The notes: generated by a model not told the origin, from the sequence alone. A stretch of DNA of 64,000 bases from Alcaligenes parafaecalis (GCF_026344135.1 NZ_JAPKNA010000004.1:248001-312000), one strand, 5' to 3'; positions 25,753 to 34,830 are shown, numbered from the stretch's first letter. Numbers and translations: made by a program.

Positions 25753-28194
25753 TTATTGACAAGCCACAACACCAAGACGGATCACACCGTCCGTCGGCGG
25801 CAATGGAATTGATGCCCGACACTCCTGCCCATCATCTCCACGCACCGCCTGCAGGTTTAGCTGATCAAGTACATTTTCCAGATAAACCTCACCATCCCAC
25901 CCCACCCAGGCAGTCGCACCAGAGAGCTCGTCCCTGACCTGGCTACCGCGAGGCAAGGCCGCATCATTGCTGTCATGCAAACGCAGCAAAACCGCACGTA
26001 GCTTTTTCAGTTTGAAGTCCACGACATAGCCACTGCCCGCACGCACAGCCACCTTGCTCTCCACATTCGGAATTTTTACGTCAGCCGGCAAATCGATGGG
26101 GTCAATCTGAATGTGTGTGGGATACCAGGCCGTCATGGACGGGATCAAAAAGTAGCCCTTGCTATCCGTTTTGCCCAGGTACTGGTTTTCATAGCGGATA
26201 GGTACGTCTGGATAGCCAGAGGTCGACACCACTGCAAATGCATCATGGACCGTATTGGCCGCATACACCTGCCCTCCCAGCCCGATAAGCGAACCGCTCA
26301 ACTGCGCCCAACCCGTACTGGCCCGGCGCGTCCCATAAGCACCGCCGCGCACCGTGTACTGGGGCGTTGACCAGGAGGCATCTGCACGCCGATATTGCTC
26401 CTGCGCCTGACCATCACTCACCCCAACGCTGTAACCCAGGCCACCACTGGCCGGGGCGGAGTGATGATAATTCAGTTGTCCAGAACGCCGCCCCTCGCTG
26501 TCCCTTACAAAAGACGCACTCGTATTTGTGTAATCATCCAAGGGAATGGACAGAGTCAATTGCACACTGACGCCGCGACCTATCTCCCGGTTCAAGCTGG
26601 TATAAAGAAACGCGTTATTTCCCACACTGATACTGTGGGACAGGTTAACCAGACGAATCCGCCGCCCCGCCATATCTTGCGAATCCACCCACGCCATCCC
26701 CAAGGTGCCACCTTTCCCCAAGGCCACACTCCCTGTCACCACATCTTCTCGTCGACTCAAGGTTGCCGCATTGCGGTATACACCCAAGTTGGCGTATTGC
26801 GCGCTGCGCTGGGTCCGCCGGATACTGACGCTAAATCGTGAGGAGCTATAGGAGTATCCGTAAGAAATCTGCTGACCCTGGCCCGGCTCCATCGGCTCCT
26901 GCCTGAAGGTGTCACCGTAGTAGGGCCGCCGCTCCAGCCAATACAACCCCCTCCGAATCTGTGCCGAGCCCCGCCCATAGTCGCCCACTTTACTGGTCGC
27001 CCACGAGCCTGTCAGAACCCCGAAGTCCCCCAGTTTCGCATTGGCACCTACACCTACGTTATGTAGATCTCGAGCAGCCTCTCCCCACGCGAACATGGTC
27101 CATCCCGGCGTCACACCATGACGAACGACCGCGGATAAGGCTGGCTGCCCGTATCGATTGGACTCCAGCCCATACCGCTGCCGCATTACCCCTGCAGACA
27201 GGCTGTAATCGGTCAGACCGGGTGCCAACAAATCGTTCGATACATAAAACGACACCTCCTTGCTCAGTTCACGACCCAGCACATCACGAGTTACGACTGT
27301 CGCGCTACCCGCTCCATTGATATAAGGCAGAGTCTGCACAGTGAATGGGCCAGGGTTGACCTGATACGAGTCCATCTTGTAGTTATTGATGAACAAATCC
27401 ACCGTGCTGGGCAGGGCCGCCTGGCCTGCAAAGACGGGTAGGGGGTAAGTCACCAGATCCGGACGAGTGGCAAAATTTCTGCCAATCTGCACGCCTGCCA
27501 TACGCACCGAACTGGAGGCAGCCAAGGAATCCGTAATAAGGTCCCCAAGCACATACTTGCGCATGGAGTCGGGATCGCTGTAGGACCAACTGGTGTCATA
27601 ACGCAAATAGCGAGTTTGATCCCGATCTGCCCGTCGGTGAGAACCGGAATACCAGACACCAGTATTGGACAGTATTCCGTATGGACTAAACAGCCGCTGC
27701 TCGCTCCAGGCGGCAAGCCGGTTGGTACGCAAACCATACGCGGAACGGGAGCTGGCATAGATGTCGTAATTCATCAGCAGGCCCGTACTGCTTTTAGCGG
27801 GCTCGTACTGCCTCTGGCCCTGACTCAGCCATTGTTTGGGCAGCCATTCAGGCGGCAGATCAATAAGCAACTGCTGCCTGGCATTGTCATGGCTCACTGT
27901 GACACCTTCCAGTTGATCCACTGCCACCATTGTGTGTTGCCCGGCAACCGATACACCCAGCCCCCGCAAGGTTTCAGCAGGCAGGTAGTAGCGCCCCTGA
28001 CGATAAGGCACCGCGAGAATCTCCCCTCTGGGCTGACCGTTGACAACCAACTCCAGATACAAGGTTGTATCGGGGAGCTTGAACGCTGTTGATTCGTCAC
28101 TCGCCCAGGCCATGCCGCCTGTACTAAAAACGGACGCCAGCGTCACAGCCAGTCCATAAGCCATGTTCTGGTATGTATTGTGATTTCGGTGCAT
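25753..28194 (-). CDS. csuD: CsuD-like fimbrial usher
   Basis: An 813-residue outer-membrane usher. After a signal peptide (ending AWASDES near residue 32) comes the N-terminal chaperone-binding domain (LYLELVVNGQPRGEILAV), the beta-barrel with plug domain (LPSTVDLFINNYKMDSYQVNPG and TVVTRDVLGRELS), and C-terminal domains (YENQYLGKTDSKGYFLIPS). The usher exports and assembles SCPU-type subunits. It lies between the chaperone and tip-adhesin genes with short gaps. Confidence 0.95.
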   Translation of the reverse strand: MHRNHNTYQNMAYGLAVTLASVFSTGGMAWASDESTAFKLPDTTLYLELVVNGQPRGEILAVPYRQGRYYLPAETLRGLGVSVAGQHTMVAVDQLEGVTVSHDNARQQLLIDLPPEWLPKQWLSQGQRQYEPAKSSTGLLMNYDIYASSRSAYGLRTNRLAAWSEQRLFSPYGILSNTGVWYSGSHRRADRDQTRYLRYDTSWSYSDPDSMRKYVLGDLITDSLAASSSVRMAGVQIGRNFATRPDLVTYPLPVFAGQAALPSTVDLFINNYKMDSYQVNPGPFTVQTLPYINGAGSATVVTRDVLGRELSKEVSFYVSNDLLAPGLTDYSLSAGVMRQRYGLESNRYGQPALSAVVRHGVTPGWTMFAWGEAARDLHNVGVGANAKLGDFGVLTGSWATSKVGDYGRGSAQIRRGLYWLERRPYYGDTFRQEPMEPGQGQQISYGYSYSSSRFSVSIRRTQRSAQYANLGVYRNAATLSRREDVVTGSVALGKGGTLGMAWVDSQDMAGRRIRLVNLSHSISVGNNAFLYTSLNREIGRGVSVQLTLSIPLDDYTNTSASFVRDSEGRRSGQLNYHHSAPASGGLGYSVGVSDGQAQEQYRRADASWSTPQYTVRGGAYGTRRASTGWAQLSGSLIGLGGQVYAANTVHDAFAVVSTSGYPDVPIRYENQYLGKTDSKGYFLIPSMTAWYPTHIQIDPIDLPADVKIPNVESKVAVRAGSGYVVDFKLKKLRAVLLRLHDSNDAALPRGSQVRDELSGATAWVGWDGEVYLENVLDQLNLQAVRGDDGQECRASIPLPPTDGVIRLGVVACQ

Positions 28195-28216
28195 GGCATG
28201 CGGATCCGGTTATGGG

Positions 28217-29005
28217 TTACCTAGGAGGAATAACTCGCTCATCCACACTGGCATTCATTTTTGCGCTCAGCACACCACCACTAACTCGCTGGGGCAACCT
28301 GAAGCGTGCTTCGGAGCGCGCCAGCACATAACCCAGCAAGCCCGGAACTTCCCATACCGCACGTGTACCCTGCCGATAAAAAACCGAGGACAGGCGTGCA
28401 TGCACAGGCCCGTCATTGACCAGCACAAGCCACTGATCTCCCTGATGTGACTCCAACCGGAACGTAAGCTGGGGCTGCGTGGCTTTACTCATATCGCGGG
28501 GCTTCTGATAGTCCTGTCTTGTCCAAACGCCTTCCCCGCTGACAAACAAGGGCACGGAATAACGCATCTGCAGGGCCAGGCCGATGCGGGAGCCAGGAGA
28601 GATAATCCCCGGTGGACCAGAGGCCGCTTCAAACTCCGGTCGGGGGATCTCATCAATCAACACTCGATAGGCGTGCTCTGTATTTGCCGCAACAGCTTGA
28701 ATGCGCACCAAGCGTAGTAACTGTCGCTGTCCTACCTGAATCTCGGCAGCAGGCGGACTGACAATTACCGACTCCTGCTCCGCGTAAACCTCTTCCCCCG
28801 CTTCCTGATGCCAGGCCAGGACACGCGCCTGCACTCGAATCGGCGCGCTGCCATTGTTCTCAAGCCATAAGGCGGTCCCCTTCTGATCGTATTCAATCGT
28901 GGGATCTATCGGCCAAATCAATAGAGACGATTGCCCAAACGCCACGGCAGAACCGAACAGGCTACTAAGGAAAACACACAGCACCCGAGCAACGACTCTC
29001 ATCAT
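28217..29005 (-). CDS. csuC: CsuC-like periplasmic pilus chaperone
   Basis: A 262-residue PapD-family chaperone with a signal peptide (cleavage near AFG, residue 24). Typical features are SLLIWPIDPTIEYDQKGTALWLEN at the mature N terminus, VGQRQLLRLVRI for the conserved Arg/Lys strand and YRVLIDEIP. It folds SCPU subunits and delivers them to the usher. Eight bases separate it from the upstream subunit gene. Confidence 0.94.
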   Translation of the reverse strand: MMRVVARVLCVFLSSLFGSAVAFGQSSLLIWPIDPTIEYDQKGTALWLENNGSAPIRVQARVLAWHQEAGEEVYAEQESVIVSPPAAEIQVGQRQLLRLVRIQAVAANTEHAYRVLIDEIPRPEFEAASGPPGIISPGSRIGLALQMRYSVPLFVSGEGVWTRQDYQKPRDMSKATQPQLTFRLESHQGDQWLVLVNDGPVHARLSSVFYRQGTRAVWEVPGLLGYVLARSEARFRLPQRVSGGVLSAKMNASVDERVIPPR

Positions 29006-29013
29006 GAGAACCC

Positions 29014-29562
29014 TTAGTAGGAGACAGTCACAATTACAGTATCGGAATACGCACCAGGCCTTGCATCAGCCTTGGCGGCTACATTGATATAAACAGGAAA
29101 CTCCTCTACCCCACCTTTGGCGGTACCCGATCTGGCTTGCGCACCCTCCCCCCATATCCTGGAATAGGCGACATCCTGATAGAGCTGATAGGTCAAAAAT
29201 GCCGCCTCGCCAGGCGCGACACTTCTCAATCGACGTTGTCCAGCCACTCCCGAAGGAGACAGACCATCATTAATGGAGATTAGATAATTGGTGCCTGGTG
29301 TGCAGTTCATGACGATGGAGCCAGCTCCAGTGCTAGAGGCACGCTGGATAGGCTTTTCCATATTGGCAACCGACCCCAGATCAATATCCCCAAAACTGCC
29401 AACATCGGTCTGGGTACTCCCCAATCTGCAGCCTGGAGTAATGGCCGCCACCACCAGCATGGGCAGTTGCCGGGTTTCTGCATGCCCCTGCCCGGATACC
29501 AAGAGCATCAAAAGGGCCGGAGCAAAACAAGCCAGGTGCGAACGAAATTGATGCATCACCAT
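29014..29562 (-). CDS. csuB: CsuB-like spore-coat-U pilus subunit
   Basis: A 182-residue (180 if started at the second ATG, 29556) exported SCPU-domain protein. The signal peptide ends at GQGHA. The domain shows CRLGSTQTDVGSFGDIDLGS, IVMNCTPGTNYLISINDG, LTYQLYQDVAYSRIWG and the closing strand GAYSDTVIVTVSY. The ATG at 29556 overlaps the stop of the preceding gene as TGATG, so translation is coupled. In Csu systems CsuB is a minor, near-tip subunit. Confidence 0.88.
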   Translation of the reverse strand: MVMHQFRSHLACFAPALLMLLVSGQGHAETRQLPMLVVAAITPGCRLGSTQTDVGSFGDIDLGSVANMEKPIQRASSTGAGSIVMNCTPGTNYLISINDGLSPSGVAGQRRLRSVAPGEAAFLTYQLYQDVAYSRIWGEGAQARSGTAKGGVEEFPVYINVAAKADARPGAYSDTVIVTVSY

Positions 29563-30068
29563 TCCACCAAGACCTGGACCGTGTCACGGTACGTACCGGC
29601 TGCCGGGGTACGCTGTGGTTTCACCACGGCATACACGGGCAGCAGCTTCTCGCTGCCGGTCCCTTGGACACTTAGCACATGGGTGTCATCCCAGATTCGG
29701 GTATAGCCACTATCCTGATACAAGCCGTACTCGATAAGTCCGCCTTGTGGCCCCGCCATTTTGCGTAGCCCACCTCCACTGTTCAGTCCCTTGCCCAAAG
29801 AAACCTTGTAACCAACGCCTGGCGCACACTTCACGCGTATCGCACCCGCGCCATTGATCGTCCCACTTGCCTGAACCTGATTAAGCAAGGTTGGAACCGT
29901 ACCCATGTCCAGCACCCCGAAGCTCAGTGTCGCCCCTGAGGTCCGGCTACCAGCCTCGCAGGCTTGTTCCACGGTCAACTTGATACCAATAACCGCTTGT
30001 TTGCTGGCGGCCTGCACTGAACCACCCGCAAACAGCAACATCAAGAGGATGCTCAAGGGCTTGATCAT
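29556..30068 (-). CDS. csuA: CsuA-like spore-coat-U pilus subunit
   Basis: A 170-residue SCPU protein with a signal peptide (LLMLLFAGGSVQA). Core motifs are FGVLDMGTVPTLLNQ, IRVKCAPGVGYKVSLGKG, IEYGLYQDSGYTRIWDD and GTYRDTVQVLVEW. No strong ribosome-binding site precedes the ATG, so its level may be lower than that of the first subunit, in keeping with a minor-subunit role. It overlaps the next gene. Confidence 0.88.
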   Translation of the reverse strand: MIKPLSILLMLLFAGGSVQAASKQAVIGIKLTVEQACEAGSRTSGATLSFGVLDMGTVPTLLNQVQASGTINGAGAIRVKCAPGVGYKVSLGKGLNSGGGLRKMAGPQGGLIEYGLYQDSGYTRIWDDTHVLSVQGTGSEKLLPVYAVVKPQRTPAAGTYRDTVQVLVEW

Positions 30069-30115
30069 GACAAAGGTTCAGAGAAAGAGAGCCGCCGCTT
30101 AAGAAACTTGGCGGT

Positions 30116-30655
30116 TTACCAGGCGATGGTAACGAGAACGGTGTCGTTATATTGACCTGCAGGAGGTGTCGTGGCGGCCTTGAGAACACGGCCATATACG
30201 GTCAAACTAACCGCGGCCCCCGTCCCTGTCCCCGTCAATGGCGCACTTTCATTCCAAGGCCGAACACGTGCCGCATCCTGATAAAGGTCGTACGTGATCA
30301 AATTAACGGCCGTGGCATGCTTCATATTGCGTTTATCACCCGCCGCATTTCGTCCTGGACCGAGTGTTACCCGATACGGCACCCCGGTCGTGCAGTTCAA
30401 CTGAATCTCGCCCGTAGTCATGGATGTCGATTGCGCATCAATCGAGCTGGTGGTCAAAGACGACTGCGTACCGAAATCTATTTTCCCAAATGAGTTCACC
30501 CCCGCAGGGGAGGACGAACCATTCATTACTGCACACCCCTCGCCAATCGTCAGTTGAATATCCAGGCTACCCTGGATCTGCCCCGCTGCCAGGCACACAG
30601 AACTGCCACCCAACATGGCAATTGTCATAACCATCATCTTTAAAGTTTTCTTCAT
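30116..30655 (-). CDS. CsuA/B-like major pilin (spore-coat-U domain)
   Basis: A 179-residue exported SCPU protein, the first gene of the operon and the likely major fibre subunit. Signal peptide to about residue 23 (GGSSVCLA). Motifs: VNSFGKIDFGTQSSLTT, IQLNCTTGVPYRVTLGPG, ITYDLYQDAARVRPWNE, and GQYNDTVLVTIAW, whose alternating hydrophobic last strand is used in donor-strand exchange. The ATG has GGAGCAATT before it. A long AT-rich control region lies upstream. Confidence 0.9.
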   Translation of the reverse strand: MKKTLKMMVMTIAMLGGSSVCLAAGQIQGSLDIQLTIGEGCAVMNGSSSPAGVNSFGKIDFGTQSSLTTSSIDAQSTSMTTGEIQLNCTTGVPYRVTLGPGRNAAGDKRNMKHATAVNLITYDLYQDAARVRPWNESAPLTGTGTGAAVSLTVYGRVLKAATTPPAGQYNDTVLVTIAW

Positions 30656-31045
30656 AATTGCTCCAAATACGTGACTTGAACCAACACAAAACCTGACAGC
30701 TACAACAAACGATTATTCCTTTCAGACAAAACAAGAATAAATCTCATTCATTATATAAAAAGAACATACATTCAATAAAAAATTTTTATATTTTCTCGTT
30801 ATAAAACATCCGTTTACAAAGATTAAATGTCATTTAATCAGTCGCCTATCTACTTGCTGATGAAATTAACTGCTCCTCTTGCCACCCTGCCTGAAAAATA
30901 TCAGGTCACGTTTTTCGTAGCTTGAGTTTCAGAACAATATCCTTATCAATTTCGCCAAATTGACCTAGGACAAAAAACCCAGATCAATAATTAGGTGCCC
31001 TCAACTTGACGATAGGTGCCCCTATCCAAAGCGCGCAGGCACAAA
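30656..31045 (-). promoter_or_regulatory. AT-rich control region of the csu-like pilus operon
   Basis: About 390 bases without a gene. It is strongly A/T-rich from 30700 to 30840 and holds a perfect 19-bp palindrome (30821-30839) and, further up, a direct repeat TAGGTGCCC (30992-31000 and 31013-31021) whose second copy forms an inverted repeat GATAGG/CCTATC. These are candidate binding sites for pilus regulators or a nucleoid protein. Confidence 0.55.
30821..30839. promoter_or_regulatory. Perfect 19-bp palindrome upstream of the pilus operon
   Basis: GATTAAATG and CATTTAATC flank a single T, giving a 9-1-9 perfect palindrome about 166-184 bases before the pilin ATG. The size suits a dimeric regulator site. 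The binding protein is unknown. Confidence 0.5.
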
Positions 31046-31046
31046 A

Positions 31047-31068
31047 AAAGCAGCCAGATGGCTGCTTT
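31047..31068 (-). terminator. Terminator of the tRNA-Arg transcript
   Basis: A 9-bp stem AAAGCAGCC / GGCTGCTTT with loop AGAT is followed on the minus strand by a run of seven T. It lies about 80 bases past the tRNA 3' end. Confidence 0.88.
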
Positions 31069-31145
31069 GCTTGACTGATACTACAGACTGCATACAAGGC
31101 CCAGTTTTATTGACGACTGAAAACCTCTGTAAAAACAAGATATTA

Positions 31146-31220
31146 TGGCGCGTCCGACAGGAATCGAACCTGTATCGAGGGCTTCGGAAACCCTAATTCT
31201 ATCCATTGAACTACGGACGC
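31146..31220 (-). tRNA. tRNA-Arg (anticodon CCG)
   Basis: The minus strand folds as a full tRNA: acceptor GCGTCCG pairs with CGGACGC, the anticodon stem AGGGT/GCCCT encloses the loop TTCCGAA giving anticodon CCG, and the T arm holds GGTTCGATTCC. The 3' CCA is encoded (31148-31146), with G as discriminator. It should read CGG arginine codons. A -10-like TACAAT lies at 31236-31231, about 11-16 bases upstream of the 5' end. Confidence 0.97.
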
Positions 31221-31323
31221 CAAGCCAACTATTGTAGCGCGAGTTTGGGATTTTTTTCAGCATCAATCAGGCAATTATGCCTGCCCTAAATCAAGAGTCA
31301 GATACAAGAGCGATACACTCCGC

Positions 31324-31329
31324 TATAAT
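31324..31329 (+). promoter_or_regulatory. Probable -10 element of the cytochrome gene
   Basis: A perfect TATAAT lies 134 bases before the cytochrome ATG, with a weak -35 (GATACA at 31301-31306) 17 bases upstream. The implied leader is long (about 130 nt) and contains the stem CTTGCGC/GCGCAAG (31372-31378 with 31394-31400). Confidence 0.6.
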
Positions 31330-31462
31330 CCGGTGTTGCGCAATTTGGGTCGGTGGCTTGGTAGACACGTCCTTGCGCGCACCCATTAGGTAGGCGCAAG
31401 CCTTTATTGGTGGCCGTAAAGGCCCTCCCGTCATTTCTTGTACGAACTCGCAGGATCCGATA

Positions 31463-32356
31463 ATGAGCAACACGGAACAAAAAACCGAAGAACACAACGA
31501 GGGTCACTCAGCCATGATCAAAACCCCTAAACAATTGCTTGTGACCGTGGCTCTGGCTTTCTTGGTGCCCATCGCGATTATTGTCATGCTGGTCAGCCTG
31601 GTGACGTCCACCATGGGTGCTGGTGCTGGCTCCGCCGCCCTTTCCCCTGAAGCCATTGCTGCCCGCATTCAGCCTGTTGCCGGTTTCAAACTGGTTGACG
31701 CCAACGCCGTTAAAGAACTGAAAACTGGCCAACAAGTTTACGAAACCACCTGTACCGCCTGTCACGGCGCCGGTGTGGCCGGTGCGCCTAAATTTGGCGA
31801 TAAAGGTGCTTGGGGCGAGCTGATCAAGCTGGGCCAGGACGAACTGGTCAAAAACGCTATTCACGGTATCCGCGCCATGCCTGCCAAAGGCGGCAACCCA
31901 TCGCTGGATGATATCGAAGTGGCTCGTGCCGTTGCTTACATGGCTAATGCTGCTGGCGCTGACTTCAAAGAACCTGAGGCTCCTGCTCCGGAAGGCGAAG
32001 AAGCTGACGCGGCCAAGACAGAAGCGGCTCCTGCTGCAGATGCCAAGCCAGCCGAAGCGCCTGCCGCAGACGCGCCTAAAGCCACTGAAACCGCTGCTGC
32101 AGACGACTCCAAAGTCGACCCAGCCGGTATCAAGCTGTATGACACCATTTGCTTTGCCTGTCACGCTGCCGGTATTGCCGGTGCGCCCAAGTTTGGCGAT
32201 CAAGCAGCCTGGAAGCCATATATCGAATCCGGTATGGACACTATGGTTCAAAAAGCCATTCACGGTGTAGGCGCCATGCCTCCACGCGGCGGCTCGCAAG
32301 CTTCTGACGACGAAATCCGTGCTGCTATTCAGCACATGGTTAACGCCGCCAAGTAA
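31463..32356 (+). CDS. Membrane-anchored dihaem cytochrome c5 family protein
   Basis: A 297-residue electron carrier. Residues 24-46 form an uncleaved membrane anchor. Two cytochrome c5-type domains follow, each with a haem site: CTACH at 97-101 and CFACH at 230-234, and with axial Met in IRAMPAKGG (Met139) and VGAMPPRGG (Met272). An Ala/Pro/Glu-rich linker (about 168-215) joins them. The protein faces the periplasm and likely passes electrons to a terminal oxidase or reductase. It stands alone between the tRNA and a terminator. Domain duplication is evident from near-identical strings GAPKFGD in both halves. Confidence 0.95.
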   Translation: MSNTEQKTEEHNEGHSAMIKTPKQLLVTVALAFLVPIAIIVMLVSLVTSTMGAGAGSAALSPEAIAARIQPVAGFKLVDANAVKELKTGQQVYETTCTACHGAGVAGAPKFGDKGAWGELIKLGQDELVKNAIHGIRAMPAKGGNPSLDDIEVARAVAYMANAAGADFKEPEAPAPEGEEADAAKTEAAPAADAKPAEAPAADAPKATETAAADDSKVDPAGIKLYDTICFACHAAGIAGAPKFGDQAAWKPYIESGMDTMVQKAIHGVGAMPPRGGSQASDDEIRAAIQHMVNAAK

Positions 32357-32392
32357 GGTTACGCAAAGGCTCACTGCACAGGACCTCCAAGT

Positions 32393-32428
32393 AAAAAAGC
32401 CCGATGAACACTCATCGGGCTTTTTTTT
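32393..32428. terminator. Bidirectional rho-independent terminator
   Basis: GCCCGATGA and TCATCGGGC pair around loop ACAC, flanked by A-run on the left and eight T on the right, so it can work on both strands: for the cytochrome gene (plus) and for the end of the catabolic operon (minus, stop at 32427). Confidence 0.92.
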
Positions 32429-33713
32429 ACGACTTGATAAGTGTGGCCAGACTATGCGGACCTCGGCGCTCCTGTAAGTACAACACCAACCCGCATATCG
32501 CCACTACCAACTGCGTCCCAATCAAGACTCCGAAACCAGCAGCGAAACCTGCCCCGCTAGCCGCATTCCCATCTGCAAAGTGAGCAATAACCCACCCCAT
32601 AAGCGCAGGCATGAGCCCCGCAAACAGACTCCCTACGCCATTCACGACGCCAAAGGCGCTTGCTACATGTTGGGCCTGTGAAAAATACTGCACTGTGCTG
32701 GGAATAGCGGGGCTGGCCAAGCCCCAACAAAAGTTGGCAGCAATCAGGCACGTAGCAGCAACATAACGGTCAGACACACTGATCGCCAGCCAGATGAACA
32801 GCCCCACTCCGGTAGCGGCCCCCACAAAAATCAAAGGCACACGCTCGCGAGACAAGCGGTCGATAATCATGCCGCCGATAAACACGGCTGCAATCGTGGC
32901 GTACTGTGGCAAAGAAGCGATCCAGCCCAGGTCCCGTAAATTGAAACCGCGCGCCTCTTTCAGATAGGTTGGCAGCCAGTTGCTGCTGCCCCACAGATAA
33001 GCCAAAAAAGCCGACGTCAGCAAGGTGATCAACAGCAGATGCCGCGTTTGCAAGGAGCCGCGGATAATCTGCCCCACTTGCTGCAAACTTGTCCGTGCGC
33101 TGGCAGGCCTGGACTGCTCGCCCCCTGCGGTGGGCATACGCACAAAGGCCAACACGAGCGGAATACCCAGCAAAATATTCATCAAGCCCAAAATATGAAA
33201 AGAGCTATCCCAGCTATGGGAACTCAGCAAGAACCCGATAAATGGGTAGCCAATGGCCAAGCCCAGACCCGTACCCATATTGACCAACGAATTGGGTTTG
33301 CCATTCTCGCTAGCCTCAAAATGTGCCTTGATATACGCTCCCGCCAAGGCAAATAAAGGGCCCTCAGAAATGCCCAGCAAAACACGGGACATCAACAGCA
33401 GCCCGTAACTTTGCATCAAGGGGGAGACATAGGTAACCACACCCCAGAAAATCAGGCCTATGACCAAACTGCGGCGCACACCCAGCAAGGCAGCACAAAA
33501 TGGTGTCAGCACCACAGAGGACACGCCATATCCCACCATAAATGCAGTCGCCAGCAGACCCTGGCTGAACCTGTCCTGAGGCTCCATCCCCATATGCTGC
33601 AAAAAACTCTGGTCGGTAATCAGCACCGCAATATTGATGCGATCGACATACGAAATGGCCACAACAACCAGCAAGGTCATCACGCCATACCAGCGAAAAT
33701 TCTTCGGCTTCAT
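32427..33713 (-). CDS. MFS permease, anion:cation symporter (ACS) family
   Basis: A 428-residue, twelve-helix transporter. The first helix and loop read VVVAISYVDRINIAVL, the ACS-family signature seen in phthalate, hexuronate and galactonate permeases; GVRRSLVIGLIFWGV gives the loop 2-3 motif, and a central hydrophilic loop follows helix six. It is the last gene of the catabolic operon and most likely imports the aromatic acid used by it. The specific substrate is inferred only from position. Confidence 0.9.
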   Translation of the reverse strand: MKPKNFRWYGVMTLLVVVAISYVDRINIAVLITDQSFLQHMGMEPQDRFSQGLLATAFMVGYGVSSVVLTPFCAALLGVRRSLVIGLIFWGVVTYVSPLMQSYGLLLMSRVLLGISEGPLFALAGAYIKAHFEASENGKPNSLVNMGTGLGLAIGYPFIGFLLSSHSWDSSFHILGLMNILLGIPLVLAFVRMPTAGGEQSRPASARTSLQQVGQIIRGSLQTRHLLLITLLTSAFLAYLWGSSNWLPTYLKEARGFNLRDLGWIASLPQYATIAAVFIGGMIIDRLSRERVPLIFVGAATGVGLFIWLAISVSDRYVAATCLIAANFCWGLASPAIPSTVQYFSQAQHVASAFGVVNGVGSLFAGLMPALMGWVIAHFADGNAASGAGFAAGFGVLIGTQLVVAICGLVLYLQERRGPHSLATLIKS

Positions 33714-33743
33714 ATTATTTTTTTCCTCTTGTGGGAACGTCGA

Positions 33744-34751
33744 TCAGAAAAATTTCCGGATACCAAACTGATACCCCTGGGAACTTCGGCCGGCACTGCC
33801 TGTGGGCCCATCCATATCTCTGAGCCGGATAAATTGCGCAGAGTCAGACTGGTTATGCATATAGGCATAGGAGGCATAGACCTGCGTACTCTTGGAAAGG
33901 TTATAGGCGTAGCCCACGCTGAACTTGAGCCAGTCATTCGGGCGTCCCCCACGGTCAGACTCATATTTGCCAACACTGGCGCGAATGAGGTGAGGCCCCA
34001 TCACGGTAGATACTCCTAGCAGATACGCACTGGCTCGTTCCGAGCCGCGCTTTTCCTGAGCCAGTATCAAGGACGGCTTGATACTGCCAAAGTTATAACT
34101 AAGCGCCAGATTGTGCAGAACCAAGTCAGGCTGCACCTTGTCTTGCTGGACGGCGCTTGCCACTGCCACATCCAGCGCCCCTTGCGCGTAGCCTAAGAGG
34201 ACACCGCGATAGTTACCCGTGCCAGGGCGATGAGTTGGCCCTGAGGCGTGCTGAAACTGACCATAAAACCCACCCAGATCAGGTGGCAGGACATAGCTGA
34301 CCGCATTGTTGACCGAGATGAGATTGTCCAGCATTGCATAGGAATTAGTGGTGCCCACCCCGTTGGCCGCAAACGGATCGAACAGCAAGGAGTTCAGAAA
34401 AGTGACTGAATCGTCCCGCCCTATACGTAGCTCACCATAAGGGCTGAACAAACTGAGCGTTGCAAGACTGAATATCCCGTCTGTATTGACCGTTTTACCC
34501 TGATTGGGTATCAAGCCAGCCTCTAAAGTGAATCCAGTAGCGAAACCCGAGCCCAAGCCTTCCCGACCACGAAGACCAAGGCGGGAAAACTCAGATCCAC
34601 TATGGCCTAAGCCTGTTTGTGTTTGGCCGGCCGTGCGCATATGTGTAACAGCCAGATCCAGGGTGCCATAAAGATCCAGATTGCCGGAGAACGCCGGTGC
34701 TGCCCACATCAATCCGCATGCTGCACCCACCACACCATTAAGTTTTTTCAT
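33744..34751 (-). CDS. Outer-membrane porin (betaproteobacterial general porin family)
   Basis: A 335-residue, sixteen-strand porin of the Gram-negative porin 4 type. A signal peptide ends near PAFS; then GNLDLYGTLDLAV, SRLGLRGREGLGSGFATGFTLEAG and YGELRIGRDDS, and a final strand ending GYQFGIRKFF with terminal Phe for barrel assembly. An alternative ATG three codons upstream (34760) is possible. Lying between the oxygenase reductase and the permease, it probably admits the operon's substrate through the outer membrane (inference). Confidence 0.92.
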   Translation of the reverse strand: MKKLNGVVGAACGLMWAAPAFSGNLDLYGTLDLAVTHMRTAGQTQTGLGHSGSEFSRLGLRGREGLGSGFATGFTLEAGLIPNQGKTVNTDGIFSLATLSLFSPYGELRIGRDDSVTFLNSLLFDPFAANGVGTTNSYAMLDNLISVNNAVSYVLPPDLGGFYGQFQHASGPTHRPGTGNYRGVLLGYAQGALDVAVASAVQQDKVQPDLVLHNLALSYNFGSIKPSLILAQEKRGSERASAYLLGVSTVMGPHLIRASVGKYESDRGGRPNDWLKFSVGYAYNLSKSTQVYASYAYMHNQSDSAQFIRLRDMDGPTGSAGRSSQGYQFGIRKFF

Positions 34752-34816
34752 CAGCTTCAACCTTTCTAAAAGTATGCTGACCCGTTTTCTGCGCGCACAC
34801 GCTGACCTTGCCCAGA

Positions 34817-34830
34817 TCTTGTGAACAAGA
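34817..34830. promoter_or_regulatory. Short inverted repeat upstream of the porin gene
   Basis: TCTTGT-GA-ACAAGA is a perfect 6-2-6 inverted repeat in the 174-bp gap between the reductase and porin genes. It could be an operator for a separate porin promoter or a weak hairpin. Confidence 0.35.

Noticed and set aside
31146..31220. tRNA-Arg as an occupied integration site
   Set aside because: No integrase gene and no duplicate of the tRNA 3' end were noticed nearby; neighbours look like ordinary chromosome.
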